Shown: positions 19,351 to 28,915, numbered from the stretch's first letter. The stretch is DNA of 64,000 nt from Flavobacterium aquidurense (GCF_001404985.1 NZ_JRLF01000011.1:1-64000), one strand, 5' to 3'. The notes: generated from the sequence alone by a model not told the origin. Program-made: numbers and translations.

Positions 19351-19359
19351 GACTGTAGA

Positions 19360-21744
19360 CTAAAAACTATACCCAAGAGCCAGATTAAATCTTGATCCGT
19401 TTCCTCTTGTGTAGTTGGCATTTGTACCATAAAACTGAGAAGTTGTAGTATAATAATCCTTATTTAAAAGATTTTCGATTCCTAGTTTTACCCTAATTTG
19501 CTCTGTAACTTTATAAGCAGTTGCTAAATTCCATAAATTAAAAGATTTTATTGGCCCTTCTCCAATCGCGTACGCTCCTTTTGCATTTGGCAGGAAAACA
19601 TCGCGATCGCCCACACACATCCAGTATAGTTCTACATTTAATCTCTTATCACCATATTTTGCATAACCTGTTACTTTTGACGGAGGGATTCGGTTTGATT
19701 TTAAATAAATATCCGTAGGTCCGTAAAAATGTCCATCAGAATCTTTATCTCCTCTACCTTGTACATAGGCATAATTTCCACCAATTGTCAATTGTTTGAT
19801 AATTTGATAATCTGCCTGAACTTCATAACCCCAAACTCTTTCCGGTAAACGTTCAGCAACTAAATAACCATCAACCTGAACCAGATTTGTACCCAATTTT
19901 GAAGTACTGAAATAATAAGCGGCACTTAAATTTAATTTTCCTAACTGACTGCTAAAACCGCCTTCATAATTATTAACGATAATAGGTTTGGTTTGTAGTT
20001 TTGATACTGCATCTTCTTTTGCATTGGTCAGAACCCTGCCTAAATCAAACACGGAGAAAGATTGAGAAAAACTCACAAAAGGGTTAAAAAACTTAAATCT
20101 TGAATATCTGATTCCTGTATTAAAAACAAAAGCATCATATGTAAGATCCCCGCCTTTTACTGCAATACTTCCTGCACCGTTTGCTCCAGTGGCAAGTGTA
20201 TTATAATCATCAATATTTATTTTAATGTTTTCAGCACGTAAGCCTGCTTTTACTGTAAAATCGCTAAAAAGCTGTGTTGTCAATTGTGCATAAGGAGCCA
20301 GATTAACCATATTTATATTTGGTACCCAAACTCTGCCATCAACCAGTTTTTGATTGGTTTTGTCATTCAGCAAATCAAAACCATATGTTACATCTCCTGA
20401 AAAGTTTGAAGAAACTGTAAATGGTGAATTCAAATAAACCCTTAAACCTTTTTTAGCCGATGCTGTTTGAGATTGTCCGCTTCCGTAGAAAAAAGTAGAA
20501 TTAGAAAATATCGTTAAAAAATCCTGAAAATATAAATTTGCCGTTAAAGACGTATTTCCAAAAATTTGCCTGTTTACATATTGCAGATTTGCATTGTGAT
20601 TGTAACGTGTTCCTTCATCTACTCCTGGCCTGTTTCCTAAAACACCAATTGCAGGACTTACTCCGTACACCCCATTTTTAAGTATAAAATCAGAATCCTG
20701 ATTAGAACTGAAGTAATTGTACATCAATTCTATTCTTTGCTTGTCTGTTAAATCGTAACCTGCTTTAGTAAAAATATTATAAGTTTTGGTTTCCCCCAAT
20801 CCATATTCAGGAGAAATAACTTCTCCTTCTCCATCGCGAAAAACACCTGTTTTTTCATAAGTTCCACCAACGATATAATTGAATTTATTTATTTTTCCAT
20901 AAAACTGCTGGTTAAATCTGTATCCCGCTGTACTATCTCCTTTTATGTTTCCGCTCGTTCCTGCCTCGCTGTATCCTGCAAATTTCTTTTGGGTTTTACC
21001 TGATTTTGTTATGTAGTTTATCAATCCGCCATCAGCCCCATTTCCATAAATGGCTGTTGCACCTTTGATCACTTCGATACGTTCGATTACAGATGGATCA
21101 ATAGAACGAATTTCTCTTCCTGCAGATTTTAATGGTGTCGATTGCGGAATTCCGTCAATCAGAACCAAAGGATTTCTTCCGCGAAGTGTTTGCCCGTAAT
21201 TTCCAGTATTGTTTGTTGCTGATCCTAAACCCGGAACTGCATAAGCCACGATATTGGCAATATTAGGACTCACGATAGATAAATCGTCTATATCCTTAGT
21301 ATTAATTATGGTTACAGAAGAGGGTGTTTTTGATAAAGTTTCGACCTTTCTGCTTGCCGAAACGATAATTTCATCAAGCTGATCGCCGCTTTTTTCTGAA
21401 ACCTCCTCAACTTTGCCTGAAAATTGTAATTGCAGGTTTACATCGGCTATTTCATTATTTACAACCGTAACTTGCTTTTCGATAACTTCATAGCCCGGCA
21501 AAGATACCTCCAAGGTATAAATGTTTTCTGCTACTTTATTAAATCTAAAACTGCCGTCGCTATTAGTAACCGTTTTGTATTTTGAATTTTTAAGAATAAT
21601 GGTTGCTCCTGAAGCTGATTTTCTGTCAGAAGTAGTTATAGAACCTTTTATTTTACCACTGGTTTGTTGTGCAAAAGAAAAGACTGAAAATAAAAAGCTA
21701 ATAATAAATAAAAAATGTGATGTTCTTAAACTAAGATATTTCAT
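19360..21744 (-). CDS. TonB-dependent siderophore receptor
   Basis: This encodes 794 residues: signal peptide (HFLFIISFLFSVFSFAQ), a carboxypeptidase-regulatory-like beta domain (~30-110), plug (~130-245, with LRGRNPLVLIDGIPQSTPLK and IERIEVIKGATAIYGNGADG) and a beta-barrel ending in LALGYSF with the terminal Phe expected of outer-membrane barrels. It takes up ferric siderophore using TonB energy. It converges with the siderophore operon, and its promoter carries the same 20-bp iron-box-like site, so it is the likely cognate receptor. Confidence 0.93.
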   Translation of the reverse strand: MKYLSLRTSHFLFIISFLFSVFSFAQQTSGKIKGSITTSDRKSASGATIILKNSKYKTVTNSDGSFRFNKVAENIYTLEVSLPGYEVIEKQVTVVNNEIADVNLQLQFSGKVEEVSEKSGDQLDEIIVSASRKVETLSKTPSSVTIINTKDIDDLSIVSPNIANIVAYAVPGLGSATNNTGNYGQTLRGRNPLVLIDGIPQSTPLKSAGREIRSIDPSVIERIEVIKGATAIYGNGADGGLINYITKSGKTQKKFAGYSEAGTSGNIKGDSTAGYRFNQQFYGKINKFNYIVGGTYEKTGVFRDGEGEVISPEYGLGETKTYNIFTKAGYDLTDKQRIELMYNYFSSNQDSDFILKNGVYGVSPAIGVLGNRPGVDEGTRYNHNANLQYVNRQIFGNTSLTANLYFQDFLTIFSNSTFFYGSGQSQTASAKKGLRVYLNSPFTVSSNFSGDVTYGFDLLNDKTNQKLVDGRVWVPNINMVNLAPYAQLTTQLFSDFTVKAGLRAENIKINIDDYNTLATGANGAGSIAVKGGDLTYDAFVFNTGIRYSRFKFFNPFVSFSQSFSVFDLGRVLTNAKEDAVSKLQTKPIIVNNYEGGFSSQLGKLNLSAAYYFSTSKLGTNLVQVDGYLVAERLPERVWGYEVQADYQIIKQLTIGGNYAYVQGRGDKDSDGHFYGPTDIYLKSNRIPPSKVTGYAKYGDKRLNVELYWMCVGDRDVFLPNAKGAYAIGEGPIKSFNLWNLATAYKVTEQIRVKLGIENLLNKDYYTTTSQFYGTNANYTRGNGSRFNLALGYSF

Positions 21745-21773
21745 TGATTTTTAAATTTGGTTAGTATTTGTCT

Positions 21774-21806
21774 TTATTTAGAATGAATAAAAACAGCGCA
21801 AAAGTA
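21774..21806 (-). promoter_or_regulatory. Receptor promoter with iron-box-like operator
   Basis: Read on the minus strand, a TACTTTTG -7 box (21806-21799) is followed after 5 bases by TTTTTATTCATTCTAAATAA (21793-21774), 19/20 identical and co-oriented with the site in the siderophore operon promoter. A looser relative, ATTTATTCTATAGAAT (~21840-21855, plus strand), lies further upstream. Confidence 0.55.
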
Positions 21807-21855
21807 AAAATTAATAATCGTTTAACAAGAAATATTTCTATTTATTCTATAGAAT

Positions 21856-22218
21856 TTCCAATATCAGTTGTTTTACAATACAGCATATCAGCTAGTTTAT
21901 TGATGAAAGTGTTATATTTACTATAATTCAAAAAATCAATACTTACAAAACAGGATTACAGACCCGAAAAAATTAATCAGAAATATAGTCGTTTAATTGC
22001 TACTCTTTTTTTATTTAAAAATAATGTTTCCTTATTCTCAAATTTTAGAGGGATATTTTTTAAAAGACATTGTATACTTAGTCTAAATAAGCATAAATTT
22101 GCTGCAGAATTTTAGTCACTCTATTATAAGATTAACAAAATCTTTGCTGAATCTATTTTATTAACTGTAATACTCCACACTTTACAACTTATAAACAGAT
22201 TTAAAAAATAGCATATTT
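21856..22218. promoter_or_regulatory. Spacer upstream of the PepSY gene with a weaker iron-box-like site
   Basis: TATACTTAGTCTAAATAA at 22073-22090 matches the last 18 bases of the shared operator at 15 positions, in the same orientation as the PepSY gene that starts 128 bp on. The remainder of the stretch is AT-rich with nothing else recognised. Confidence 0.35.
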
Positions 22219-23331
22219 ATGAAGAAAGGATTTAAAAAAAACATTGGATTATTACACTTATGGCTTGGCCTGGGTTCAGGTTTAATTGTTTTTATAGCGG
22301 CATTAACCGGAAGTATTTTAGTATTTGAAAAAGAAATCGACAAAGCCATAAATCCTGAATACTATACGGTTACTACAATTGGCACTACTAAAAAAACCAT
22401 CGATTATTGTACAGACATACTCCAGAAACACTATTCGATAAAAAAGATTACCCGAATCTATACTTTTAATGATCCTGCCCGAACTATTCAGGTCCTGGGA
22501 AAAGATGCTGATAAAAAAGCACAATTTTTTTCTATTGATCCATACACCGGAAAAGTTCTGGCAACAACGCCTCAGGAAAGCCGGTTTTTTGTTGTAGTCC
22601 TTTCTATACACAGACAATTGTTAATGGGTGATTTTGGAGAAATTATCACAGGAAGTTCATGTCTCATCTTTGCTTTTATGCTTATTTCCGGTATGATTTT
22701 GTGGTGGCCAAAAAAGATAAAAAACCTGAAACAAAGGTTAACTGTTAAATGGGGCGCTTCTTTTAAAAGGGTCAATTGGGATTTTCATTCGACTTTTGGT
22801 TTTTACAGCTTCTTAATTTTATTGCTTATTTCCCTAACCGGATTATCATTCGCTTTTAGCTGGTTTCAGGATGGTGTTTATTTTCTGGCTGACGGAACGA
22901 CCAAAAAACCATCGGCAAAAGTAAAAAACCCAACAAAAATAGATCCCAAACTAAACAATACGGCCTTTTATCAAAGTATTTACAATGCTGCAGACAGTAT
23001 TTTTCCGTACAAGGGGAATATCCAGATCAGGATGCCGGTTGATACCATTAATAGTATTTTAGTATTAAAAGAATATTCAGAAAAAACAATTCCCAATCAA
23101 TCGAGCGCCGCTTATTTTGACAAATATACAGCCGCGGAAATTGAGGCAAGACCTTATGAAAAATTTTCAAACGGAGACAAAATAAGACGTTTGAACTACC
23201 CTATTCATACCGGAAGTATTTACGGATTGCCAACGAAGATCATCGCATTTTTAGTCTCTCTTTTTGCCTTAACCTTACCTGTTACAGGATTATTAATATG
23301 GTTGGGGAAAAAGAAAAAACAGAAAAAGTAA
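22219..23331 (+). CDS. PepSY-associated transmembrane protein (PiuB-like)
   Basis: This encodes 370 residues with four hydrophobic segments (~12-35, ~145-167, ~190-215, ~340-362) and a large periplasmic loop. The first segment, LLHLWLGLGSGLIVFIAALTG, has the His and the TGSILVFEKEID tail typical of the PepSY_TM family. Members are often iron-regulated inner-membrane proteins encoded beside TonB receptors and proposed to reduce imported ferric siderophore. Its place beside the receptor and a possible iron box agree with that. Catalysis cannot be shown from sequence. Confidence 0.85.
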   Translation: MKKGFKKNIGLLHLWLGLGSGLIVFIAALTGSILVFEKEIDKAINPEYYTVTTIGTTKKTIDYCTDILQKHYSIKKITRIYTFNDPARTIQVLGKDADKKAQFFSIDPYTGKVLATTPQESRFFVVVLSIHRQLLMGDFGEIITGSSCLIFAFMLISGMILWWPKKIKNLKQRLTVKWGASFKRVNWDFHSTFGFYSFLILLLISLTGLSFAFSWFQDGVYFLADGTTKKPSAKVKNPTKIDPKLNNTAFYQSIYNAADSIFPYKGNIQIRMPVDTINSILVLKEYSEKTIPNQSSAAYFDKYTAAEIEARPYEKFSNGDKIRRLNYPIHTGSIYGLPTKIIAFLVSLFALTLPVTGLLIWLGKKKKQKK

Positions 23332-23336
23332 ACTTA

Positions 23337-23377
23337 AAAAGGGCGAAAGAAAAATTTTTCTTTCGCCCTTTTTAAAT
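23337..23377. terminator. Strong hairpin terminator after the PepSY gene
   Basis: AAAGGGCGAAAGAAAAA pairs with TTTTTCTTTCGCCCTTT, with T-runs on both strands. It separates convergent genes and probably serves both. Confidence 0.85.
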
Positions 23378-23426
23378 CGTTTTTCATGTAAATAAAATTC
23401 AGCTTTGTTTTTGGGAATTATGAAAT

Positions 23427-24641
23427 TTAAGACTTAATCGGATTTACTGCAAGATTCTGTACTCTGTATCGGTTGAAAATCATGAAAACTACAACTACAA
23501 TAAAGATTAGTGAAATGTTAGCGAACCCCAATAATAACTGACTTTTTACGGCATATAAATTTACAAAACCATAGCTAAATAAGGAGCTTAACATATAGGT
23601 TCCTCCGCCTGTAAGCCCGCTTGCCACTCCGGCATTTTTAGAAAAACGACTGAGACAATAACCATAAATATTATTAAAAATAAACCCGCCACAAACATTG
23701 ATTCCCATCGTAAAACCTATCAATGTATAAATATTACTGGTTATAGAAGCGGTAGAAATCATCAGCAATACCAGAATAACCTGTACCGTTACGGCAATTG
23801 TCACTTTGTTGGCAAGTGGTTTATGAATCAATGACTTGGCAATAATACCACCTGTCATAACAGCGAGACCGGACAACAAAGAACTGTAACCTGTTGTAAT
23901 GGCTGAATATCCCAATACGCGTTCTACAATAAAAGGACTCGATAAACTATAAACGACTACAAGACCAAAACAGATCGCAAGAATCAAAACCCCTAAAGTA
24001 AAATCACCTGATTTTAGCATTCCGGAATAGGTTTGTGCAATGGTTTTTAGCTTAAATGGATGAAAATATTTTAAAGATTCTCCACTATATAAAAGTTCTA
24101 AAATCAGAAAAAGAAATGATAATCCGCCAAGGAAATAAAAATTGGATCTCCAGCCAAAACTATGTTCTAAGTATCCTCCTAAAAAAGGCGCCATAATGGG
24201 TGCACAAGCCCAAATAATAGAAAATAAACTAATATAACTTTTGAGTTTTTCGCCTGAATAAAGATCAACAAAATAAGCACGTTTTGCAATTACAATAAAA
24301 GCAATGGCAATTCCCTGAATGATACGCATGGCATAAATAACATAAATATCAGGAACCAAAGCAATGACAAAACTGGTAACCGAAAATACGGCAAGCGACG
24401 CAATATTAATTTTAAAACGTCCGAAACTGTCGAGGATACTGCCTATAAAAATCTGGCTTACGCCGAGGCTAAACATAAAGAAAACAAGCGAAAGCTGAAT
24501 AGCTCCCGCTGAAACATGCAAATCTTTTGCCATGGCAGGAAGCGAAGGCAAATAAATATCTGTTGCAAATCCGGATAACGGAATAAGTGACAAGGCTAAT
24601 AAGGTACTGAAGCCCTTATGATTTTCTTTTAAATTTCTCAT
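23427..24641 (-). CDS. MFS drug-efflux transporter (Bcr/CflA-like)
   Basis: This encodes 404 residues with about 12 membrane segments. The start GFATDIYLPSLPAMAKDL is the Bcr/CflA signature (D in helix 1), followed by IFIGSILDSFGRFKI as MFS motif A. It exports small molecules by proton antiport. It is 60 bp downstream of the TetR gene on the same strand, with a 16-bp palindrome between the two, so it is the probable target of that repressor. A siderophore export role is conceivable from position but not needed. Confidence 0.88.
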   Translation of the reverse strand: MRNLKENHKGFSTLLALSLIPLSGFATDIYLPSLPAMAKDLHVSAGAIQLSLVFFMFSLGVSQIFIGSILDSFGRFKINIASLAVFSVTSFVIALVPDIYVIYAMRIIQGIAIAFIVIAKRAYFVDLYSGEKLKSYISLFSIIWACAPIMAPFLGGYLEHSFGWRSNFYFLGGLSFLFLILELLYSGESLKYFHPFKLKTIAQTYSGMLKSGDFTLGVLILAICFGLVVVYSLSSPFIVERVLGYSAITTGYSSLLSGLAVMTGGIIAKSLIHKPLANKVTIAVTVQVILVLLMISTASITSNIYTLIGFTMGINVCGGFIFNNIYGYCLSRFSKNAGVASGLTGGGTYMLSSLFSYGFVNLYAVKSQLLLGFANISLIFIVVVVFMIFNRYRVQNLAVNPIKS

Positions 24642-24666
24642 TTTTTAAAATTAATTAGTATTAAAA

Positions 24667-24682
24667 TAGACCGATCGGTCTA
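24667..24682. promoter_or_regulatory. TetR operator upstream of the MFS gene
   Basis: TAGACCGATCGGTCTA is a perfect 16-bp palindrome, 25 bp before the MFS start. Its core GACCG..CGGTC matches the site upstream of the tetR gene itself at 25309-25322. Confidence 0.75.
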
Positions 24683-24700
24683 TAAAAGTTCAAAAAAAAA

Positions 24701-25282
24701 CTACAATACATAGTTTTCGAATTCGGTTTTTATACTGTCCAGAACAATTTTCATCTGATCATCACTTCCTAAAATTTTTCTACATAAAATAGCTCCTTCA
24801 ATCATAGCAAAAACTTTGATGCTAAAATGCTCCGGATTTATAGCTGCTGACAATTCTTTATTATTGATACCATCTTCGACTAAAGTAAAAAATCTGTTTT
24901 GGGCAGAACGAATGGCTTTTTTTACCTGTTCTTTCATGGCAGGATTGGTATCGTCTGCTTCTGCTCCAAAATTCAAAATCGGACAACCGTCTTCCGTATT
25001 TGTATCATTGGCATACACATTCAACAAATTAAAAAGTTTCTCTTTTGCCGATTTTCCTTCAGCTACAGCTGTATTTAATTTTGCAGCGAGTTGGGATCTT
25101 AAATAAAGAAATGATTCTTTGCAAATCTCTTCCTTGTTCTCAAAATTTCCGTAAATACCTCCTTTTGCAAGTTTTGTCGCTTCCATAATATCAGTCAATG
25201 AAGTACCCGCCATTCCCTTTTTGTTGATTATAGGAGCCGATGCTTCAATAATAAATTGTCTGGTTCTTTCTGCTTTACTCAT
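24701..25282 (-). CDS. TetR/AcrR-family repressor
   Basis: This encodes 193 residues. The N-terminal HTH is clear (TRQFIIEASAPIINKKGMAG, then TSLTDIMEATKLAKGGIYGN, FENK), and the C-terminal ligand domain contains CPILNFGAEADDTNPAM. It resembles the TetR at 42565-43164 along its length, including CP.LNFG.EADDTNP, so the two are paralogues. AGACCG-TT-CGGTCT lies 26 bp before its start and a related palindrome precedes the MFS gene, which indicates autorepression and control of the pump. Confidence 0.9.
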   Translation of the reverse strand: MSKAERTRQFIIEASAPIINKKGMAGTSLTDIMEATKLAKGGIYGNFENKEEICKESFLYLRSQLAAKLNTAVAEGKSAKEKLFNLLNVYANDTNTEDGCPILNFGAEADDTNPAMKEQVKKAIRSAQNRFFTLVEDGINNKELSAAINPEHFSIKVFAMIEGAILCRKILGSDDQMKIVLDSIKTEFENYVL

Positions 25283-25308
25283 CGCTTTTAATTTGAGAGA
25301 ACAAATTT

Positions 25309-25322
25309 AGACCGTTCGGTCT
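25309..25322. promoter_or_regulatory. TetR operator upstream of tetR
   Basis: AGACCGTTCGGTCT, arms AGACCG/CGGTCT around TT, lies 26 bp upstream of the repressor start. Confidence 0.75.
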
Positions 25323-25421
25323 TTATTCGCAAATATTTTAACTTTTATTTTGCAATGGCCCACAGATTTACGGATTTAATGGGTTGATATGGGGTTTTAT
25401 TTTTTTAATATTTATCATTCA

Positions 25422-25462
25422 CGACAAACCCGACAGGTTTTAAAAACCTGTCGGGTTTGTAA
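25422..25462. terminator. Long hairpin terminator after the SLAC1-like gene
   Basis: ACAAACCCGACAGGTTTT pairs perfectly with AAAACCTGTCGGGTTTGT, with one or two A between. It lies downstream of the channel gene stop at 25496. A related hairpin (AAACCCGACA/TGTCGGGTTT) occurs at 35520-35541. Confidence 0.75.
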
Positions 25463-25495
25463 CATGCAACATATCTCAAACCGTAAATAAACGAT

Positions 25496-26491
25496 TTATT
25501 TCGGAAAATAATTACCTTTCAAAACAAGTTTTACAGAACCTATTGCAACAGCTAAAACGACAATATTCATCAGACAAAATATAATTATTGCTAGTACTGA
25601 AACGGTAAAATCACCGTTTTTCAAAGCAAAAACAGAAAGTCCCTGAGATAATGTGGCAATCCCAAAAGTATATGCCCAATATCCTGGTGCAAAAGTTTGC
25701 TCTCTAAGCCATTTTATGGCAAAAGTTATAGCTACAAAAATGAATAATGCATATCCCATTAAACCATAAACAATAGGAATGCTTAAATTATTACCACATA
25801 AAACCTGATACGCTACAAATAAAATTACTGCCGGCGCCATGTAGATTCCCATAAAATTTCTGGTTTTCGATCCAAGTCCGCCAACGGTTAATTGTTGTGT
25901 AATTACAGAATCCATGATAAGCCACGAAATAGTTCCGATTCCAAGAAGTACATATCCGTAATTCGTGTAGCCTAATAATCCGGCTACAAGTGCATTTACT
26001 AAGATGCTTGCTGTAAATGTCAGGAATAATGATGGTGTTGTATGTTCGGTTTGACGTTCTTGTGTCCATAAACCCGAAAGTTTATAAGCACCGTAAATAA
26101 GATTTAAGATTGATCCTGTCCAAAACAAAAAAACAGCAATAGACAAACTATAAATATGAACTGCAATTGCCATTAATATGATAGATTCCGGAATCAAAGC
26201 CAGAAACGAAGATTGTACAGGATCGTTGAACTCTGTTATAGCTAATTTTCTGTGCTTGATCCATTTGTTGCAATACAAGATAAGCCACCATACAAATGAA
26301 ATCACTGCTAATCCTTCTAAAACTTCGCCAATATAAAAAGGCAAATTCCATAAGGAAGAGGCATTTCTCCAGGCATTTCCGGTTTCGGCTAATCCTAATG
26401 TCATGGCAAAAAATGATGCCGGAGCAATTGGCAATGTACTCTTTTGTTTTTGAAATTCTTGTTGTGCGGTTGTGTCTGCTAATTTGTTCAT
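25496..26491 (-). CDS. SLAC1/TehA-family anion channel or transporter
   Basis: The start MNKLADTTAQQ at 26491 is preferred over one 10 codons upstream. About 330 residues with ten hydrophobic segments follow. LPIAPASFFAMTLGLAETGN at the start of helix 1 is the TehA/SLAC1 pattern. Members conduct small anions or dicarboxylates, and some were named for tellurite resistance. An AraC gene is divergent across a 93-bp spacer and could control it. Confidence 0.8.
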   Translation of the reverse strand: MNKLADTTAQQEFQKQKSTLPIAPASFFAMTLGLAETGNAWRNASSLWNLPFYIGEVLEGLAVISFVWWLILYCNKWIKHRKLAITEFNDPVQSSFLALIPESIILMAIAVHIYSLSIAVFLFWTGSILNLIYGAYKLSGLWTQERQTEHTTPSLFLTFTASILVNALVAGLLGYTNYGYVLLGIGTISWLIMDSVITQQLTVGGLGSKTRNFMGIYMAPAVILFVAYQVLCGNNLSIPIVYGLMGYALFIFVAITFAIKWLREQTFAPGYWAYTFGIATLSQGLSVFALKNGDFTVSVLAIIIFCLMNIVVLAVAIGSVKLVLKGNYFPK

Positions 26492-26584
26492 TATTAAAAT
26501 ATTTAATTTAACTTTGAGCAAAATTATACTGATTTAAACAATTTTAAACTGTAATATCATTCGTTAATTTAGTAATATCCTGTT

Positions 26585-27424
26585 ATGGTAAAGAACAATA
26601 TATACCTGCCTTATGAAGTTGTTTTTAAAGAAATAAATGAATCGCTGCATACAGAAGCAGGTAATAATTTCTTTGAATTGCTTTATATTGTTTCAGGAAC
26701 AGGAATTCAAATCATCAATGAAAACCGATTATCATACGAGCCCGGTCATCTTTTTTTGATTACGCCTCAGGATTCCCATTCGTTAGAAATCAATAGTTCA
26801 ACTGTTATTTTTCAATTGCGTTTTACTGATATTTATATTAAAAATGGTCCTTTTACTTCTAATAATCTTTACAAATTAGAATATATCCTGCAACATGCCC
26901 ATCATCAGCCGGGTTGTATTCTTAAAAGAATTACAGATAAGAATCTCGTTCATCCGGTTATTGAAGCGATCCGGCACGAATATTATAATCCAACTTTATA
27001 TAATACAGAGCTGATTCAGTTATTAATCAATACTTTGATTGTTATTATTGCCCGAAATATATCTGAATATCTTCCGGAAAACATCAACAAACAATCTGAT
27101 GCAAAAGCACATACGCTTCTAGAATATATTCAAACTCACATTTATGAGCCAGAAAAGTTGAGTGTAACGGTTATGAGTGAGAAATTTGGAATTTCAGAAA
27201 CGTATCTTGGAAGGTATTTTAAAAAACAAGCGAATGAAACGCTGCAGGATTATATCTCAAAATACCGAATAAAACTGGTCGAAAACCGATTGCTTTATAG
27301 TGATTTGCGTGTGGGAGAGATTGCAAATGAACTGGGTTTTAATGATGAAAGTCATTTGAATAAAATATTCAAAAAACACAGAGGTACTACTCCATCTGCT
27401 TTTAGAAAAAATAAGGTGAAATAA
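26585..27424 (+). CDS. AraC-family regulator with cupin sensor
   Basis: This encodes 279 residues: an N-terminal cupin-like sensor (FFELLYIVSGTGIQIINENR, LITPQDSHSLEI) and a C-terminal AraC double HTH (KLSVTVMSEKFGISETYLGR then FKKQANETLQDYISKYRI; ANELGFNDESHLNKIFKKHR). It is divergent from the SLAC1-like gene and lies 200 bp before the DoxX-like gene, whose promoter has two GTCCGTTT-type direct repeats. It is therefore a good candidate for the regulator that reads those repeats here and at the hydrolase promoters. Confidence 0.9.
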   Translation: MVKNNIYLPYEVVFKEINESLHTEAGNNFFELLYIVSGTGIQIINENRLSYEPGHLFLITPQDSHSLEINSSTVIFQLRFTDIYIKNGPFTSNNLYKLEYILQHAHHQPGCILKRITDKNLVHPVIEAIRHEYYNPTLYNTELIQLLINTLIVIIARNISEYLPENINKQSDAKAHTLLEYIQTHIYEPEKLSVTVMSEKFGISETYLGRYFKKQANETLQDYISKYRIKLVENRLLYSDLRVGEIANELGFNDESHLNKIFKKHRGTTPSAFRKNKVK

Positions 27425-27520
27425 TTCTATTCTAATCCACACATTTTAATCTAATTAAGAATACTTATTTCTAAATTTTATTTAATACAATAACTTCAAA
27501 ATTAAATCAACTTACAGATT

Positions 27521-27594
27521 GTCTGTTTCAACTTTTAAATCGTCCGTTTCAGCATAATTTCAATTTAAACTTAATGGCTTATGGCGCAAATTTG
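27521..27594 (+). promoter_or_regulatory. AraC-type paired direct repeats and -7 box before the DoxX gene
   Basis: Half-sites GTCTGTTT (27521-27528) and GTCCGTTT (27542-27549) are 21 bp apart start to start. After 37 bp comes CAAATTTG (27587-27594), a near match to TAnnTTTG. The same spacing recurs upstream of the hydrolases at 33041 and 35126. Confidence 0.6.
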
Positions 27595-27625
27595 TCCTGT
27601 AAATCAAACTTAAAAAATAGAAATC

Positions 27626-28030
27626 ATGAGTACAAAAACAACAAAAATTATTTACTGGACCGGAATCGTATTAACTTCTTTATGGTTTGGTGCGAGTGGC
27701 TTTTTTGAGCTAACCACAAACCCAATTGTTTGGAAAATTACACAACAACTGGGATATCCTGAACATTTTATTTATTTACTTGGCGTGATGAAAGTTGCAG
27801 GAGTAATTACTTTATTAGTACCAAATAAATTATTAAGATTGAAAGAATGGGTATTTGCAGGAATCTTTTTTGATATCATTTTTGCTTTCTTTTCTAAACT
27901 TGCCGTATTGGGTTTTCCTGCCACTATCGATGCTATAATTGCTTTTATAATGGTAAGTGTAACTTACATTATGTTTAGAAAATTGTATGAGGCAACTTAT
28001 AGCACAAAAGACTACATTACTTCCCTATAA
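27626..28030 (+). CDS. DoxX-like membrane protein
   Basis: This encodes 134 residues with four hydrophobic segments (IIYWTGIVLTSLWFGASGFF; LLGVMKVAGVITLLV; a third near WVFAGIFFDIIFAFF; a last at AIIAFIMVSVTYIMF). This is the four-helix DoxX_2 pattern. The family is common in Bacteroidota and function is poorly known; some members are linked to sulfur or oxidative stress. Its promoter belongs to the three-member GTCCGTTT group. Confidence 0.8.
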   Translation: MSTKTTKIIYWTGIVLTSLWFGASGFFELTTNPIVWKITQQLGYPEHFIYLLGVMKVAGVITLLVPNKLLRLKEWVFAGIFFDIIFAFFSKLAVLGFPATIDAIIAFIMVSVTYIMFRKLYEATYSTKDYITSL

Positions 28031-28050
28031 ATCAAACAATTACCAAATAG

Positions 28051-28085
28051 AAAAAGTGCTTAAGATTTTTTCTTAGGCATTTTTT
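28051..28085 (+). terminator. Hairpin terminator after the DoxX gene
   Basis: TGCTTAAGA pairs with TCTTAGGCA (one G-T), flanked by A-run and T-run. Confidence 0.65.
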
Positions 28086-28120
28086 CTACTGCTATAATCA
28101 ATAATTTAAAATATAACACA

Positions 28121-28915
28121 ATGAAAAATACTCTTTTAACAGCTGCAATACTATCGCTTTCAGGGCTATTCTCCCTTAATTGTTTTATGTTTCCGGACAG
28201 TTATGAAGAACTAACCGGAAAATTAAAATCAGAAAAAATTAAAGCTGAAACCTCTAATAATAACGGATTTGCGGTTGTAGAACTTTTTACTTCTGAAGGA
28301 TGTTCGAGCTGTCCTCCTGCCGATGAATTGATGGCAAAATTACAGAACGAAACTAAAGATCAAAACGTTTATTTTCTGGCGTATCATGTTGATTATTGGA
28401 ATCGTCTGGGCTGGAAAGATCAATTTAGTTCAAACGAATTTACCGTTCGCCAGCAACAATACCAAAACTGGCTGAATCTTTATGTCATGTATACACCGCA
28501 ATTTATCATAAACGGAACTACAGAATTTGCAGGCTATAATGAAGCAAGTCTTTCAAAAAAGATTTCTGATGCGATAACAATCAGACAAAATGTCGATCTG
28601 GAGATTGCAACGATAAATTCTGACAAAGATTCCCTGACAATTGATTATAAAACGAATCTTGTTGAGAAAAATACCAACTTGTTTATTACTACAATTCAAA
28701 AAGAAGCTATTTCGCAAGTAAAACGTGGCGAAAATAAAGGAAACACTTTGCATCATGTTCAGATTGTGAGACAGCTTAAAAGTTTTTCTTTAAAAAAAGA
28801 AGGGAAAATTGCAATTGAAAAACCGGCAAACTTCAACACAAAAGATTGGGAATTAATTGCTTTTATTCAAAATACTTCAACCGGGAAAATTTCCGCTGCT
28901 GCAAAAGTTAATTAG
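28121..28915 (+). CDS. DUF1223 thioredoxin-fold secreted protein
   Basis: This encodes 264 residues with an N-terminal hydrophobic segment (TAAILSLSGLFSLNCFMF) that could be a signal or lipoprotein anchor. FAVVELFTSEGCSSCPPADE carries the CSSC motif of DUF1223, a thioredoxin-like family usually exported, and YTPQFIINGTTEFAGYN contains the cis-Pro loop. Role unknown; thiol-disulfide chemistry in the envelope is the family-level expectation. It follows a terminator, so it is probably transcribed separately from the DoxX gene. Confidence 0.82.
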   Translation: MKNTLLTAAILSLSGLFSLNCFMFPDSYEELTGKLKSEKIKAETSNNNGFAVVELFTSEGCSSCPPADELMAKLQNETKDQNVYFLAYHVDYWNRLGWKDQFSSNEFTVRQQQYQNWLNLYVMYTPQFIINGTTEFAGYNEASLSKKISDAITIRQNVDLEIATINSDKDSLTIDYKTNLVEKNTNLFITTIQKEAISQVKRGENKGNTLHHVQIVRQLKSFSLKKEGKIAIEKPANFNTKDWELIAFIQNTSTGKISAAAKVN

